DNA of 64,000 bases from Clostridia bacterium (GTDB lineage: Bacteria; Bacillota; Clostridia; Christensenellales; Borkfalkiaceae), in NCBI GenBank assembly GCA_028720205.1, contig JAQYLE010000039.1, positions 1 to 64,000 on the forward strand, written 5' to 3'. A program made the translations under genes and the position numbers. Shown piece by piece: positions 54,331-63,795 of the stretch (the stretch's first letter is position 1; each line of letters starts with the position of its first letter). The notes beneath the pieces were generated by a model, which saw only the letters and a program-made list of their open reading frames with translations, did not search any database and was not told the DNA's origin.

Positions 54331-55773
54331 ATGGAACTCGTTTATCAAGTGAAAGACAGACCGCCTTTCGGAAAAACGCTGGTGTTTGCGTTGCAGCAAT
54401 TGCTTGCCATTCTGGCGGCGACGATCGCCGTGCCCGCCGTAATCAACAGCAACGTGCCGGGCGCAAACATGTCGCAATCCGCCGCGTTATTCGGCGCCGG
54501 TATGGGCACTATCGTGTATCTGCTTTTTACTAAATTCAGAAGTCCGGTATTCCTCGGCTCGTCGTTCGCTTTCATCGGCTCGATGCTGGCGGCGTTCGCG
54601 GGCGGCGTATCCATGTCGGTTGGGTATCTCGGGTTGATTATCGGCGCGGCGTTCGCGGGACTTGTTTATGTAATCATCGCCCTCATCGTAAAAAAAGCGG
54701 GCGTAAACTGGATAAACAAATTGATGCCCGCCGTGGTAATCGGGCCTACGGTGGCGATCATCGGCCTTTCGCTGGCGGGTAACGCCATCGGCGATTTAAC
54801 TACGGGCGGACTTAAAAATATCGCGGGCGCTTCGGTTTGCAACGAATACGTGGCGCTGATCTGCGGCTTGGTTACGCTCTTCACCGTAATCGCCTGCTCC
54901 GTATACGGCAAGAAGATGATGAAACTCATTCCTTTCATTATCGGTATCCTCGCGGGATACGCGGTGGCGGCTATCTTCACGGCGATAGGCTATATCGCGG
55001 AAGCGGACGCTTTGAAAGTAATCGATTTCACAAAATTCAAAAACATGCAGTGGTATCCCGACTTTGCGTTCCTCAAGGCGTTTAAGGGAGAGTTTGTTTA
55101 CGGCGCAGGCGGTTCGTTCGGCACGTATCTCGCCACGATTGCGGTGGCGTATGCGCCCGTGGCGTTCGTGGTGTTTGCGGAACACATCGCCGACCATAAA
55201 AACCTTTCTTCCATTATTAATCACGACTTGCTTGTGGAACCGGGGCTTGATAAAACCCTTCTCGGCGACGGCGTAGGCTCGGTAGTGGGCGCGTTCTTCG
55301 GCGGCTGCCCCAACACCACGTACGGCGAATCCGTAGGCTGCGTGGCGATCACGGGCAACGCGTCTGTCGCTACGATTTTTCTCACGGCGATCATCGCTAT
55401 CGTCGCATCCTTCGTGGCTCCTTTCGTCACCTTCCTTGCCACCATTCCCAACTGCGTAATGGGCGGCGTGTGCATTACGCTGTACGGCTTCATCGCCGTA
55501 TCCGGGTTGAAAATGATTCAGAAAGCCGACCTCGGCGATAACAAGAATCTGTTCGTCGTGTCCGTTATTTTAATCGCGGGAATCGGCGGTATGACTCTCA
55601 ACTTCGGTAAGGTTACGATCACTTCCGTGGCGTGCGCGCTTATACTCGGCATTATCACTAACCTGCTTTGCTCCGTCGGCAAAAAGAACACAACGCAGGC
55701 AAGCGCGGCAAACGCGGACGCGTCCGTGGCGGCGGAAAGCATGGAAGCGACGGAAAACGCCGAAACAAAATAA
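54331..55773 (+). CDS. Uracil permease (NCS2 family)
   Basis: A 480-aa nucleobase:proton symporter of the UraA/PyrP type with about 14 membrane segments. NCS2 signatures include AVINSNVPGANMSQSAALFGAGMGTIVY, PVFLGSSFAFIGSM, the motif VVFAEHIADHKNLSSIIN (the EHxGD-like helix) and PNTTYGESVGCVAITGNAS. The ATG follows ATAGGAGAAAA. Cotranscription with pyrR and the attenuator in the leader indicate uracil as substrate and induction when UMP is low. A short Ala/Ser/Glu-rich tail ends the protein. PyrP/UraA is the likely name. Confidence 0.93.
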   Translation: MELVYQVKDRPPFGKTLVFALQQLLAILAATIAVPAVINSNVPGANMSQSAALFGAGMGTIVYLLFTKFRSPVFLGSSFAFIGSMLAAFAGGVSMSVGYLGLIIGAAFAGLVYVIIALIVKKAGVNWINKLMPAVVIGPTVAIIGLSLAGNAIGDLTTGGLKNIAGASVCNEYVALICGLVTLFTVIACSVYGKKMMKLIPFIIGILAGYAVAAIFTAIGYIAEADALKVIDFTKFKNMQWYPDFAFLKAFKGEFVYGAGGSFGTYLATIAVAYAPVAFVVFAEHIADHKNLSSIINHDLLVEPGLDKTLLGDGVGSVVGAFFGGCPNTTYGESVGCVAITGNASVATIFLTAIIAIVASFVAPFVTFLATIPNCVMGGVCITLYGFIAVSGLKMIQKADLGDNKNLFVVSVILIAGIGGMTLNFGKVTITSVACALILGIITNLLCSVGKKNTTQASAANADASVAAESMEATENAETK

Positions 55774-55827
55774 AAGCGAACGAAAAAACTTGCGGTTTGC
55801 CGGTTATAAGCGGCGTCTGAACGATTA

Positions 55828-55864
55828 AAAACCGCGCCCCGAAACGCTTTCGGGGCGCGGTTTT
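55828..55864. terminator. Bidirectional terminator (pyrP / DeoR gene)
   Basis: Perfect 17-bp stem AAAACCGCGCCCCGAAA / its complement with a CGC loop, A-run on one side and T-run on the other, between converging genes. Confidence 0.9.
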
Positions 55865-55888
55865 GCGTGTTTGAAACGACAACGGGGA

Positions 55889-56647
55889 CTACATCACAAC
55901 GATATCCTTTTCTTTAAATTGATCTTTCAACGATTGAGGAAACGCCTCGTCGGTGATTAAAACGTTGATATCTTCGGGGCGGGCGAACGTGTAGGGCATG
56001 ATTTTTCCGATTTTGGAAGAATCCAGCATCATATACACGAATTTTGCCTTTTTACGCACGAAACGCAACAGATCCGCCTCGACCTGCGCGCCGCAGGAGA
56101 AACCGCTTTCCGGCGTAAACGCCGAAGCCGAGATAATGGCGAGTTCGAAGTTGGTATCGGCAAAGTATTGCGCGGCAAGAGGAGAGGCGGTGGATAAGTT
56201 GTCTTTTATCAGTAAACCGCCCAGAAGATTGACGGTAACGTTTTTTTTCTGCGCCAGTTCCTGCGCCACGGCGATGCCGTTGGTGAACACGTTACATTTC
56301 ATATCCGGCAGTTCTTTGGCGAAGTACAGCGCCGTAGAGCCGCCGTCGATAAAAATGGAAGTGCCTTCGTCCACCAGCATAGCGGCTTTCTGCGCAATGG
56401 CGATTTTTTCGTCCGTGTGCAACGCCGTTTTTTTCACGTACGGCTCGCCCGAAGTTTTCTGTACGTCTTTTACCGAAAGCGCGCCGCCTCTGATTCGTAT
56501 GATTTTTCCTTCTTCTTCCAGTTGAAACAAATCGCGGCGTAACGTCATCTGCGATACTTTCGGAAAGTATTCTTCCAGTTGTTCCAAAGTCATTTTGCCG
56601 CGCTTGTTGATCAGTTCGGATAATTCTTCTATTCTTTCGCGTTTCAT
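55889..56647 (-). CDS. DeoR/GlpR family transcriptional regulator
   Basis: A 252-aa sugar-metabolism repressor. The N-terminal HTH has ERIEELSELINKRGKMTLEQLEEYFPKVSQMTLRRDLFQLEEEGKIIRIRGGALS. The C-terminal DeoRC sugar-phosphate-binding domain has IAQKAAMLVDEGTSIFIDGGSTALYFAKEL, VFTNGIAVAQEL, VNLLGG and VYMMLDSSKIG. The ATG follows GGAGACAGAGTTGAA. It is alone on its transcript with no metabolic genes adjacent, so its regulon is not evident here. The carbohydrate island in this window is one possible target. Confidence 0.92.
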   Translation of the reverse strand: MKRERIEELSELINKRGKMTLEQLEEYFPKVSQMTLRRDLFQLEEEGKIIRIRGGALSVKDVQKTSGEPYVKKTALHTDEKIAIAQKAAMLVDEGTSIFIDGGSTALYFAKELPDMKCNVFTNGIAVAQELAQKKNVTVNLLGGLLIKDNLSTASPLAAQYFADTNFELAIISASAFTPESGFSCGAQVEADLLRFVRKKAKFVYMMLDSSKIGKIMPYTFARPEDINVLITDEAFPQSLKDQFKEKDIVVM

Positions 56648-56685
56648 TTCAACTCTGTCTCCGTATTTTTTGTTATTTCAATAAA

Positions 56686-56714
56686 AATTTAACACAAAAT
56701 TCACAAAAACGCAA
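56686..56714 (-). promoter_or_regulatory. Promoter of DeoR-type gene
   Basis: On the minus strand TTGCGT, 17-bp spacer, TAAATT, about 40 bp upstream of the start. Confidence 0.5.
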
Positions 56715-56884
56715 GCATTTACAGATAGGTTTTTTTAAAAAATTATCGAAACGAACAAAAATGAAGAAAAACGGCGATAAACTGCCGCCGAACGTCGGGG
56801 GCGATTTGCTTTCCGCGCCTGATTTTGCGAGGGGGGGGTAAGAAAAAAATATTTTGCGTAAGGTTTTGTTCGGGGCGTAAACGG

Positions 56885-56913
56885 TTGTTATTTTTCGCCC
56901 GGTATGGTATAAT
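56885..56913 (+). promoter_or_regulatory. Promoter of unknown gene-cysS operon
   Basis: TTGTTA, 17-bp spacer, TATAAT, 46 bp upstream of the GTG start. No T-box leader is present although cysS is in the operon. Confidence 0.75.
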
Positions 56914-56958
56914 AATCGCGTATACGCCGTAGAAGAAAATCAGGCGGGGGAGAAAAAC

Positions 56959-57603
56959 GTGGAAAAATACGCTTTTATTTCCGATTTAAACGATTATTTT
57001 TGCGAAAAATACGCCAACTACGATAAAATCTGCATCCTGAAAGGTTACGTTATGCCAAAAATGCAGACGACGGAACGCCGCCCGGACGGCACGGATTATT
57101 CCTATACTTTGCCGCCTGAAACAATGCGCCTTTCGCTACAGAAGAACAAGGCGGAACTTTTATCGGAACTGAAAGAACGGATAACGGATTATACGTTTTC
57201 GTTTTCGTTCCGCCCGCTTTCGTTTTTTGAAAAGTTACGAAACAACCGTTCGAAATATTCTTTCAGAAAAACTTTTTCGGCGGTATGCGCCAGATATTCG
57301 CTGACGGCGGAAGAGGCGCTTTCCAGAACGGATATCGGCGATAAAACGAAAAAGCGTTTACTCGGCGGCGCTTATTATCCCACGAAAAATCTGCTGTTTA
57401 CCTTGGCGCTTGTCTGCGGTTTTTCCATGCAAGATACGGAGGCGCTTTTAACCGTATGCGGGCTTTCGTTCGATTACGCGTTGGTGAAAGACGTTACCGT
57501 ATCGTATCTGATCGTGAACAGGGTGCATAACGAAGAAATGGCGCGTGCGGCGCTGGAAGAATTCAAAGTGGACGGTTTGTTTTTCCGCGGAGGTGGTTTA
57601 TGA
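56959..57603 (+). CDS. Unknown protein with HTH-like C-terminal domain, coupled to cysS
   Basis: A 214-aa protein I cannot assign. The C-terminal ~110 residues (FRKTFSAVCARYSLTAEEALSRTDIGDKTKKRLLGGAYYPTKNLLFTLALVCGFSMQDTEALLTVCGLSF) resemble a degenerate Cro/C1-like helical domain. It is seen at the end of various Clostridia proteins, where the SK.TA.ALAIAL.L..EE...LL pattern recurs. The N-terminal part (MEKYAFISDLNDYFCEKYANYDKI) has no recognisable domain. The start is GTG behind GGCGGGGGAG. Its stop overlaps the cysS ATG (ATGA), so it is translationally coupled to cysS. No catalytic motif is visible. Confidence 0.65.
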   Translation: MEKYAFISDLNDYFCEKYANYDKICILKGYVMPKMQTTERRPDGTDYSYTLPPETMRLSLQKNKAELLSELKERITDYTFSFSFRPLSFFEKLRNNRSKYSFRKTFSAVCARYSLTAEEALSRTDIGDKTKKRLLGGAYYPTKNLLFTLALVCGFSMQDTEALLTVCGLSFDYALVKDVTVSYLIVNRVHNEEMARAALEEFKVDGLFFRGGGL

Positions 57604-59012
57604 AAATATACAATTCCCTTACAAGGCAGAAAGAAGAATTCGTGCCCATCGAAGAAGGAAAAGTAAAGATGTACGCGTGCGGCATCACCGTATCGGGCGA
57701 GGCGCACGTGGGGCACGCCTATCAGGCGCTGATTTACGATATCATGCGCAAATATTTTCAGAAAAAAGGCTATAGCGTAACGTATGCGCGCAACTATACC
57801 GACGTAGATGATAAAATTATAGCAAAATCGCGGGAGACGGGAATTTCCGCGGACGTTTACGCCGCGGAAATGATTAAAAATATCGACGGCGTTATGCGCC
57901 GCTTCCGCGTGGACGACCCCGATTTATGGCTGAAAGCCACCGAAAATATCGGGAATATTATTGATTTTATTCAGGGATTGATCGAGAAAGGCCACGCTTA
58001 TTCCACGGGAGACGGAAACGTGTATTTCGACGTGGATACGTATCCCGCGTACGGCCATTTATCCGGAAGAAATTTACAGGACGCGCTGGACGGCGTACGC
58101 GTGGAAAACGACGAAAACAAAAAACACGCCTATGATTTTGCCTTATGGAAAGCGGCGAAAGAGGGGGAAATCTGCTGGGATTCTCCCTGGGGAAAGGGCA
58201 GGCCGGGCTGGCATATCGAATGTTCCGCGATGAACCGCGCGGCGTTCGGAGATCAGATCGATCTGCACGGCGGCGGCAGAGATTTAATCTTTCCCCATCA
58301 CGAAAACGAAATCGCCCAGACGGAGGCGCTGACGGGGAAGCGGTTCGTAAAATACTGGACGCACAACGGACTTATCAAAGTGAACGGGCAGAAGATGAGT
58401 AAATCGCTGGGAAACAGTTTATTGCTTTCCGATTTGCTGGATAAATATTCCGACGAGGCGATTAAATTCGCGCTGTTGCAGACGAATTACCGCGGCGACA
58501 TCAACGTCACCGACGATTTGTTTCCCGAAGCGGAAAAGCATATCCGCGAGTTTTACCTTACTCTTTCGGAGGCGGAAAAGGCAAGGCGCGGCGGACTTAT
58601 TCCCGACCGGGCGGACGAGACGTTTGCAAAGAAAGCGGACGAGGCGTTCGATAAGGCGATGGACGACGATTTTAACACCGCTTTGGCGCTGAGCGATCTG
58701 TTCGGCTTGTTTAAAGAAGTGCGCGCATACCTTGCGCAAAACGACGCGAAGGGCGTGGCGCTCGCCGATCAGATTAAAAAGACGTACGCTCTTTTAGGGT
58801 TGTTCAAAAAAACGCCCGAAGAATATCTTACCCGGTATAATAAAACGCACGAGGAGAATATTTCCGCCGAGGCGATTGCGCTTGCCGAAGAGAGAAAGGC
58901 GGCGCGCGCGAACAAAGACTGGAAAAAAAGCGACGAACTGCGCGCGCGACTTACCGCGATGGGCTACGCCGTAAAGGATACGAAAGACGGCTACGAGTTG
59001 CAAAAAGCGTAA
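57600..59012 (+). CDS. cysS: Cysteinyl-tRNA synthetase
   Basis: Class I synthetase charging tRNA-Cys, 470 aa. The zinc/HIGH region reads [21 protein letters not shown], where GEAHVGHA replaces the more common YNYIHIGNA. Zinc and cysteine ligands continue in [10 protein letters not shown] and [22 protein letters not shown]. The KMSKS loop is [11 protein letters not shown]. The DALR-like C-terminal helices and anticodon-binding end ([29 protein letters not shown]) are present. The ATG follows CGGAGGTGGTTT and overlaps the upstream gene's stop. Confidence 0.96.
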   Translation: MKIYNSLTRQKEEFVPIEEGKVKMYACGITVSGEAHVGHAYQALIYDIMRKYFQKKGYSVTYARNYTDVDDKIIAKSRETGISADVYAAEMIKNIDGVMRRFRVDDPDLWLKATENIGNIIDFIQGLIEKGHAYSTGDGNVYFDVDTYPAYGHLSGRNLQDALDGVRVENDENKKHAYDFALWKAAKEGEICWDSPWGKGRPGWHIECSAMNRAAFGDQIDLHGGGRDLIFPHHENEIAQTEALTGKRFVKYWTHNGLIKVNGQKMSKSLGNSLLLSDLLDKYSDEAIKFALLQTNYRGDINVTDDLFPEAEKHIREFYLTLSEAEKARRGGLIPDRADETFAKKADEAFDKAMDDDFNTALALSDLFGLFKEVRAYLAQNDAKGVALADQIKKTYALLGLFKKTPEEYLTRYNKTHEENISAEAIALAEERKAARANKDWKKSDELRARLTAMGYAVKDTKDGYELQKA

Positions 59013-59073
59013 AGAGCGGCGAGGGTAAAACGAAAAACGTAAACAGGTTTCAACAAAAAGAGGTGGAGTTTTT

Positions 59074-60909
59074 ATGAAAGAATATACAAGCGAAAATCTG
59101 CGGGAAATGTATCTCGGCTTTTTTGAAAAACGCGGACATAAAGTGATACCGTCCGCTTCGTTAATTCCCGAAAACGATCCCACGGTGCTGTTCACCACGG
59201 CGGGCATGCATCCGCTCGTGCCGTATCTGCTGGGCGAAAAGCACCCTGCGGGTAAACGGCTTACCGACGTGCAGAAATGCGTGCGCACGGGAGATATCGA
59301 CGACGTTGGCGACGAACGGCACTGCACGTTTTTCGAAATGCTGGGCAATTGGTCGCTGGGCGATTATTTCAAAAAAGAAATGATTCCCTGGTCGTACGAA
59401 TTTTTAACGGGAGAGGAATACCTGCATATTCCTTCCGATTCGCTTGCCGTAACGGTGTTTGCGGGCGACGAAACCGCCCCGCGCGACGACGAGGCGGCGG
59501 CGCTTTGGGAAAAGGCGGGAATTAAAAAAGAAAACATCTATTTTATGCCGCGCGAGAACAATTGGTGGGGACCTGCGGGGCTGACGGGGCCGTGCGGCAC
59601 CGATACGGAAATGTTCGTAATCAGAAAGCCGAAGTGCTCGCCGACTTGCAATCCCGATTGTTCGTGCGGGGCGTTTCTTGAAATATGGAACGACGTGTTC
59701 ATGCGCTTTAACAAAACCGCGGAGGGGAAGTTTGAAGAACTTAAACAGAAGAACGTGGATACGGGCATGGGGCTGGAACGCGCGCTCTGCGTTCTGAACG
59801 GCAAAACCAGCGTATACGAAACCGATCTGTTTGCAACGGCGATTAAAAAGATAGAGGAACTTACGGGCAAAAGGTACGGCGAAAGCGAAGAGGTGACCCG
59901 CGCGTTCCGCGTGCTTTTGGATCACGTGCGCACGGCTACGTTCATGATCGGCGACGAAAAGGGCATTTCCCCTTCCAATACCGATCAGGGGTATATTCTG
60001 CGCCGGATTATCCGCCGCGCGGTGCGCTACGGGCGCAAGATAGACCTGCCCGAGGGCGCATTGGCCAAAATCGCGGAAACGTACGTGGAAAAATATAAAC
60101 ACGCGTACCCCGAATTGGAAACGAACAAGGCGCGCATAGCCGAGGAACTGAACGCGGAAGAGGCGAAATTTTCCAAGACGCTTCAACAGGGATTGAAAGA
60201 ATTTGAAAAATGCGTAAACGGAATAGAACGGAAAAACGCGTTCATGTCCGCCAAAGATCCGTCGTACGTACCCGAAACGGTAATCGGGGGCAAACAGGCG
60301 TTTCACCTGTACGATACGTACGGCTTCCCCGTGGAAATCACCGCGGAAATGGCGAAAGAAAAAGGGTTGACGGTGGATATCGCCGCATACGAAGAGGCGT
60401 TTAAAGAGCATCAGGAGAAGAGCAAGGCGGGAAGCGAAGGCAAATTCGCTTGCGGGCTCGCCGATCACAAAACGGAAACCACGAGATTGCATACCGCCAC
60501 GCATTTGTTGCACGCGGCGTTGAAAAAGGTGCTGGGCGAGGAAGTAAATCAGAAAGGCTCGAACATTACGGAAGAGCGGCTTCGCTTCGACTTCAATTTC
60601 CCCCGCGCGATGAGCGAAGAGGAAATCAGGGCGGTGGAGAATCTGGTAAACGAAAAAATCAAAGAAAACCTGCCCGTGGTAATGAAAGAAATACCGCTTG
60701 CCGAAGCGAAAAAAGAGGAATTTACGGGGCTGTTCGAAAGCAAGTACGGCGACGTGGTAAAAACCTATTCGATCGGCGATTTTTCGCGCGAAATCTGCGG
60801 CGGACCGCACGCGGAGAACACAGGAGAATTGGGAAAATTCAAAATCGTGAAAGAACAATCCAGCGGCGCGGGCATCCGCCGTATCAAAGCCGTTTTAATT
60901 CACGAATAA
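59074..60909 (+). CDS. alaS: Alanyl-tRNA synthetase, short form lacking C-Ala domain
   Basis: Class II synthetase of 611 aa. The catalytic core begins LREMYLGFFEKRGHKVIPSASLIPENDPTVLFTTAGMHPLVPYLLG, with NWSLGDYFKKEMIPWSYEFL and DTGMGLERALCVL. The editing domain has THLLHAALKKVLGEEVNQKGS and CGGPHAENTGELGKF (the HxxxH and CxxxH metal ligands). It ends right after the editing domain (IRRIKAVLIHE), so the ~250-residue coiled-coil plus C-Ala (DHHA1) domain of typical ~870-aa AlaRS is absent. The region KPKCSPTCNPDCSCGAF is an unusual Cys cluster. The ATG follows AAAGAGGTGGAG. Whether it is the only AlaRS cannot be told from this window. Confidence 0.9.
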   Translation: MKEYTSENLREMYLGFFEKRGHKVIPSASLIPENDPTVLFTTAGMHPLVPYLLGEKHPAGKRLTDVQKCVRTGDIDDVGDERHCTFFEMLGNWSLGDYFKKEMIPWSYEFLTGEEYLHIPSDSLAVTVFAGDETAPRDDEAAALWEKAGIKKENIYFMPRENNWWGPAGLTGPCGTDTEMFVIRKPKCSPTCNPDCSCGAFLEIWNDVFMRFNKTAEGKFEELKQKNVDTGMGLERALCVLNGKTSVYETDLFATAIKKIEELTGKRYGESEEVTRAFRVLLDHVRTATFMIGDEKGISPSNTDQGYILRRIIRRAVRYGRKIDLPEGALAKIAETYVEKYKHAYPELETNKARIAEELNAEEAKFSKTLQQGLKEFEKCVNGIERKNAFMSAKDPSYVPETVIGGKQAFHLYDTYGFPVEITAEMAKEKGLTVDIAAYEEAFKEHQEKSKAGSEGKFACGLADHKTETTRLHTATHLLHAALKKVLGEEVNQKGSNITEERLRFDFNFPRAMSEEEIRAVENLVNEKIKENLPVVMKEIPLAEAKKEEFTGLFESKYGDVVKTYSIGDFSREICGGPHAENTGELGKFKIVKEQSSGAGIRRIKAVLIHE

Positions 60910-60999
60910 CGTTTTTTAGCGCGCGGCGGGGCAAATCGCGGCTTCGTGTGTATGAATTGTGAACGTTTTTCAAATATTTATAAAAAAGCCCGTAAACGC

Positions 61000-61028
61000 T
61001 TGAAAAAATAAACAACCTGTGTTAAAAT
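61000..61028 (+). promoter_or_regulatory. Promoter of ftsH
   Basis: TTGAAA, 17-bp spacer, TAAAAT, about 75 bp before the TTG start. Confidence 0.65.
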
Positions 61029-61045
61029 GTTAAAAACGGGGCGTT

Positions 61046-61071
61046 CGGCGGCGGCGATTGTTCCGCCGCCG
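61046..61071 (+). other. GC-rich hairpin in ftsH leader
   Basis: Perfect 9-bp stem CGGCGGCGG / CCGCCGCCG with 8-nt loop, 15 bp upstream of the AAGGAG of ftsH. A stable element in the 5' leader with no U-tract; it could affect mRNA stability or translation. Confidence 0.55.
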
Positions 61072-61102
61072 CGTCCCCGAACGCATAAGGAGTGTAAAAC
61101 CT

Positions 61103-63049
61103 TTGAATAAGAAGACGAAAACGATTATATGGGTGGTGCTCGGCATACTGCTTGTGGGAGTGCTGTTCTTTCTGTTCCGCGACATGGTTTCGCCAAGGTA
61201 TACGGAAGTTTCCGATACTAAATTTAACGAACTGGTAGAGGAGTTAAAACCGGAAGGAGGCGCTCCGGGCAAGGGCAAAGCGGAAATTTATGTGAGCGGA
61301 TATAACGTTCAGGCTAAATTTACCTATACCGACGGCTCGGTTAAATATTATAAATCTACCGGGCAGAGCAAGTACGACCCGAGCAATCAGGATATCGCGG
61401 CGTGGCGCGAATTAGGTTCGGATATCTGCGAAGTATCGTTCTCCGACCCCAATTCGGGCAACATATGGTCCGGGGTGGTAACGCTCGGCGGCATCGTGCT
61501 GGTTTCCGTGGTGTTTTATCTGATTATGCGCAGCGCGGCGGGCGGCGGCAAGGTAATGAGCGTCGGCAAGACGAAAGCGCATATGCAGAACAATATGAAA
61601 GTGCGTTTTTCCGACGTGGCGGGCGCGGAAGAAGAAAAGGAAGAGTTGCAGGAAGTGGTGGAGTTTTTAAAAACGCCCAAGCGCTTTTCCGATCTGGGCG
61701 CGAGAATCCCCCGCGGCGTACTTCTGGTAGGCCCTCCGGGCACGGGTAAAACGTTGTTCGCCAAAGCCGTGGCGGGCGAGGCGGGCGTTCCGTTCTTCTC
61801 CGTTTCCGGCTCGGATTTCGTGGAAATGTACGTGGGCGTGGGCGCGGCGCGCGTTCGCGATTTGTTCGACGTAGCCAAGAAAAATCAGCCGTGCATTATT
61901 TTCATCGACGAAATCGACGCGGTAGGTCGCCGGCGCGGCGCGGGATTAGGCGGCGGACACGACGAGAGAGAACAGACGCTCAACCAGATTCTGGTGCAGA
62001 TGGACGGGTTTGAAACGAACGAGGGAATTATCGTTATGGCGGCGACCAACCGCGCGGATATTCTCGATCCCGCTTTGCTCCGCCCCGGGAGATTCGATCG
62101 CCAGATTAACGTAAACCTGCCCGACGTAAAAGGCAGAGAGCAGATTTTAAAGGTGCACGCGCGGAACAAACCGATCGCGCCGGACGTAAACTTCCGTACG
62201 GTGGCACGCATTACCGCAGGGTTTTCGGGCGCGGATCTTGCCAACTTACTGAACGAGGCGGCTATTTTAACCGCGCGTAAGGGCAAAAAACTTATCGGCA
62301 ACCTCGAACTGTACGACGGCATCAACAAAGTGCTGATGGGGCCGCAGAAAAAGAGCCGCGTGGTTACCGAATCGGATAAACGCTGCACGGCGTATCACGA
62401 ATCGGGGCATGCCGTACTCGCCTGTTTGTGCAAGCATTGCGATCCCGTACACGAAGTTTCCATCATTCCCCGCGGCAAAGCGGCGGGCTACACGATGACC
62501 CGCCCGGAAACGGACGACAACGACGTTTCGTATAACAAACTTGTGGATAACATCTGCATGTCGCTGGGCGGACGCGTGGCGGAAGAACTTGTGATAAAAG
62601 ACGTAACGACGGGCGCCAGCGCCGATTTGCAGCATGTTTCCGATATTGCGCGACGCATGGTTACTCAGTGGGGTATGAGCGAAAAACTCGGGCTTGTGGC
62701 GTACGATTCCGATCAGCCCGTTTTTATGGGGATGGAATACGAATACGGCGGCGGCGCGCGCAACGGATATTCGCAGGAAACGGCGGCGGCGATCGACGAC
62801 GAAGTGCGTAAACTCGTGGGCGAGGCGCATGCGCGTGCGGTAAAACTGCTTACCGAAAACCGCTCGATTTTAGACAATATGTCGCGCGTGCTGGTGGAAA
62901 AAGAGACCATATACACCGACGAAGTGGCTATGCTGATGCGGGGGGCGACGTACACGGAAGTGATTGAATTTATGGACGCGCAGGAAGATCGGCACGAAAA
63001 AGATCCGTTCGAGAGAATGACGAAAGTTTCGCCCGAACATACCATATAA
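61103..63049 (+). CDS. ftsH: ATP-dependent zinc metalloprotease FtsH
   Basis: Membrane-anchored AAA+ protease that degrades membrane and cytoplasmic proteins. The N-terminal helix is [19 protein letters not shown], followed by an extracytoplasmic domain and a second helix [22 protein letters not shown]+ motifs are [22 protein letters not shown] and the second region of homology [11 protein letters not shown]. The zinc site is HESGHAV with a later Asp ligand near [11 protein letters not shown]. The start is TTG at 61103, 10 nt after AAGGAG, giving 648 aa. The upstream TTG at 61058 used in the track has no ribosome binding site and translates the leader hairpin. Confidence 0.96.
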   Translation: MNKKTKTIIWVVLGILLVGVLFFLFRDMVSPRYTEVSDTKFNELVEELKPEGGAPGKGKAEIYVSGYNVQAKFTYTDGSVKYYKSTGQSKYDPSNQDIAAWRELGSDICEVSFSDPNSGNIWSGVVTLGGIVLVSVVFYLIMRSAAGGGKVMSVGKTKAHMQNNMKVRFSDVAGAEEEKEELQEVVEFLKTPKRFSDLGARIPRGVLLVGPPGTGKTLFAKAVAGEAGVPFFSVSGSDFVEMYVGVGAARVRDLFDVAKKNQPCIIFIDEIDAVGRRRGAGLGGGHDEREQTLNQILVQMDGFETNEGIIVMAATNRADILDPALLRPGRFDRQINVNLPDVKGREQILKVHARNKPIAPDVNFRTVARITAGFSGADLANLLNEAAILTARKGKKLIGNLELYDGINKVLMGPQKKSRVVTESDKRCTAYHESGHAVLACLCKHCDPVHEVSIIPRGKAAGYTMTRPETDDNDVSYNKLVDNICMSLGGRVAEELVIKDVTTGASADLQHVSDIARRMVTQWGMSEKLGLVAYDSDQPVFMGMEYEYGGGARNGYSQETAAAIDDEVRKLVGEAHARAVKLLTENRSILDNMSRVLVEKETIYTDEVAMLMRGATYTEVIEFMDAQEDRHEKDPFERMTKVSPEHTI

Positions 63050-63055
63050 TTGCGC

Positions 63056-63116
63056 AAAACGCTTTCTCTTTTTGCGGCGGCATTATGCCCGAACGCATTA
63101 CGGGAAAGCGTTTTTT
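63056..63116 (+). terminator. Probable terminator of ftsH
   Basis: AAAACGCTTTC pairs with GAAAGCGTTTT across a 37-nt loop and is followed by TTTTTT in all. The long loop weakens it. Confidence 0.55.
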
Positions 63117-63187
63117 ACGGAAATAAACCTTGAAAACGAAAGGGTGATAACGTTCGGGCGGCGTTAGACGCGGCGGAGAATATAATC

Positions 63188-63790
63188 ATGAAAAAAAGAA
63201 AAAACAGGCTGACGGCGAATGCGTTGAAAAATCCCGGGATTGCCGCCGCGGCTGCAACGCTTAAAAAGAACGCGGCGGGCGCGGTGGAAGCGGCGCGCGC
63301 GGAAAAAACGCTGGCGGAAAAGGGATTTACACAATCGGAAATCGCCTCTCTTGCGGGGAAAAGTCGTTCCGCCGTGGCAAACGATCTGCGACTTTTGTCG
63401 CTGGATGAAGAGGTGCTTTCGCTGATAGAACAGGGAAAACTTTCCGCCGGGCACGCCCGCGCGCTGATCAAAGCGCCCAAGGGAAAACAGTTGCCGTTTG
63501 CTTTGGAAACGGTGAAAGGAGGATATTCCGTGCGGCAGACGGAGCGCGCCGTAAAAATGTTTTTAACCCCGCCCGAAGTGCTGCGCGCCCAAAAAAACGC
63601 CGCCGCGGCGAAAGACGACGAGCGCCTTCGCTCGGCGGTGGAAAGAATGCGCGCCGCATTGCGCATGAAAGTTTCGCTGGTGGGAAACGCGAAAAAGGGT
63701 CGCGTTTACATAGATTATTTTTCCGCAGAAGATCTTGATCGTCTTACGCAACGTATCGCGGGCCCGGAACAAGGAAAAGAAAAGAGGTAA
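63188..63790 (+). CDS. ParB-like protein lacking the N-terminal CTPase domain
   Basis: A 200-aa protein related to the DNA-binding half of chromosome-partition ParB. The HTH is GFTQSEIASLAGKSRSAVANDLRLLSLDEEV. The following LIEQGKLSAGHARALIKAPKGKQ and GYSVRQTERAV are the standard ParB central-domain signatures. The C-terminus GRVYIDYFSAEDLDRLTQRI matches the ParB dimerisation tail. The expected ~100-residue N-terminal ParB/Srx domain (CTP-binding, GxRR motif) is replaced by a short basic leader MKKRKNRLTANALKN. There is no parA next to it. The predicted role is a DNA-binding protein that cannot slide as a CTP clamp. The ATG has no clear Shine-Dalgarno (GGCGGAGAATATAATC). Confidence 0.8.
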   Translation: MKKRKNRLTANALKNPGIAAAAATLKKNAAGAVEAARAEKTLAEKGFTQSEIASLAGKSRSAVANDLRLLSLDEEVLSLIEQGKLSAGHARALIKAPKGKQLPFALETVKGGYSVRQTERAVKMFLTPPEVLRAQKNAAAAKDDERLRSAVERMRAALRMKVSLVGNAKKGRVYIDYFSAEDLDRLTQRIAGPEQGKEKR

Positions 63791-63795
63791 AATTT

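Larger units (their letters stand above)
56648..56958. other. 311-bp divergent intergenic region
   Basis: Holds the DeoR promoter, an AT-rich tract, a G8 run at 56831-56838, and the promoter of the unknown-cysS operon. I see no ORF, T-box or other RNA structure. Confidence 0.5.

Noticed and set aside
56831-56838. G8 homopolymer as a phase-variation tract
   Set aside because: It is intergenic and about 50 bp upstream of the -35 of the next promoter, so no reading frame or promoter spacing would change.
59404-60858. 484-aa minus-strand ORF
   Set aside because: Antisense shadow of alaS with the same biased composition; the alaS reading frame has clear catalytic motifs.
57600-60909. T-box riboswitches expected before cysS and alaS
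   Set aside because: No T-box consensus (AGGGUGGNACCGCG) or terminator/antiterminator pair is visible upstream of either gene.
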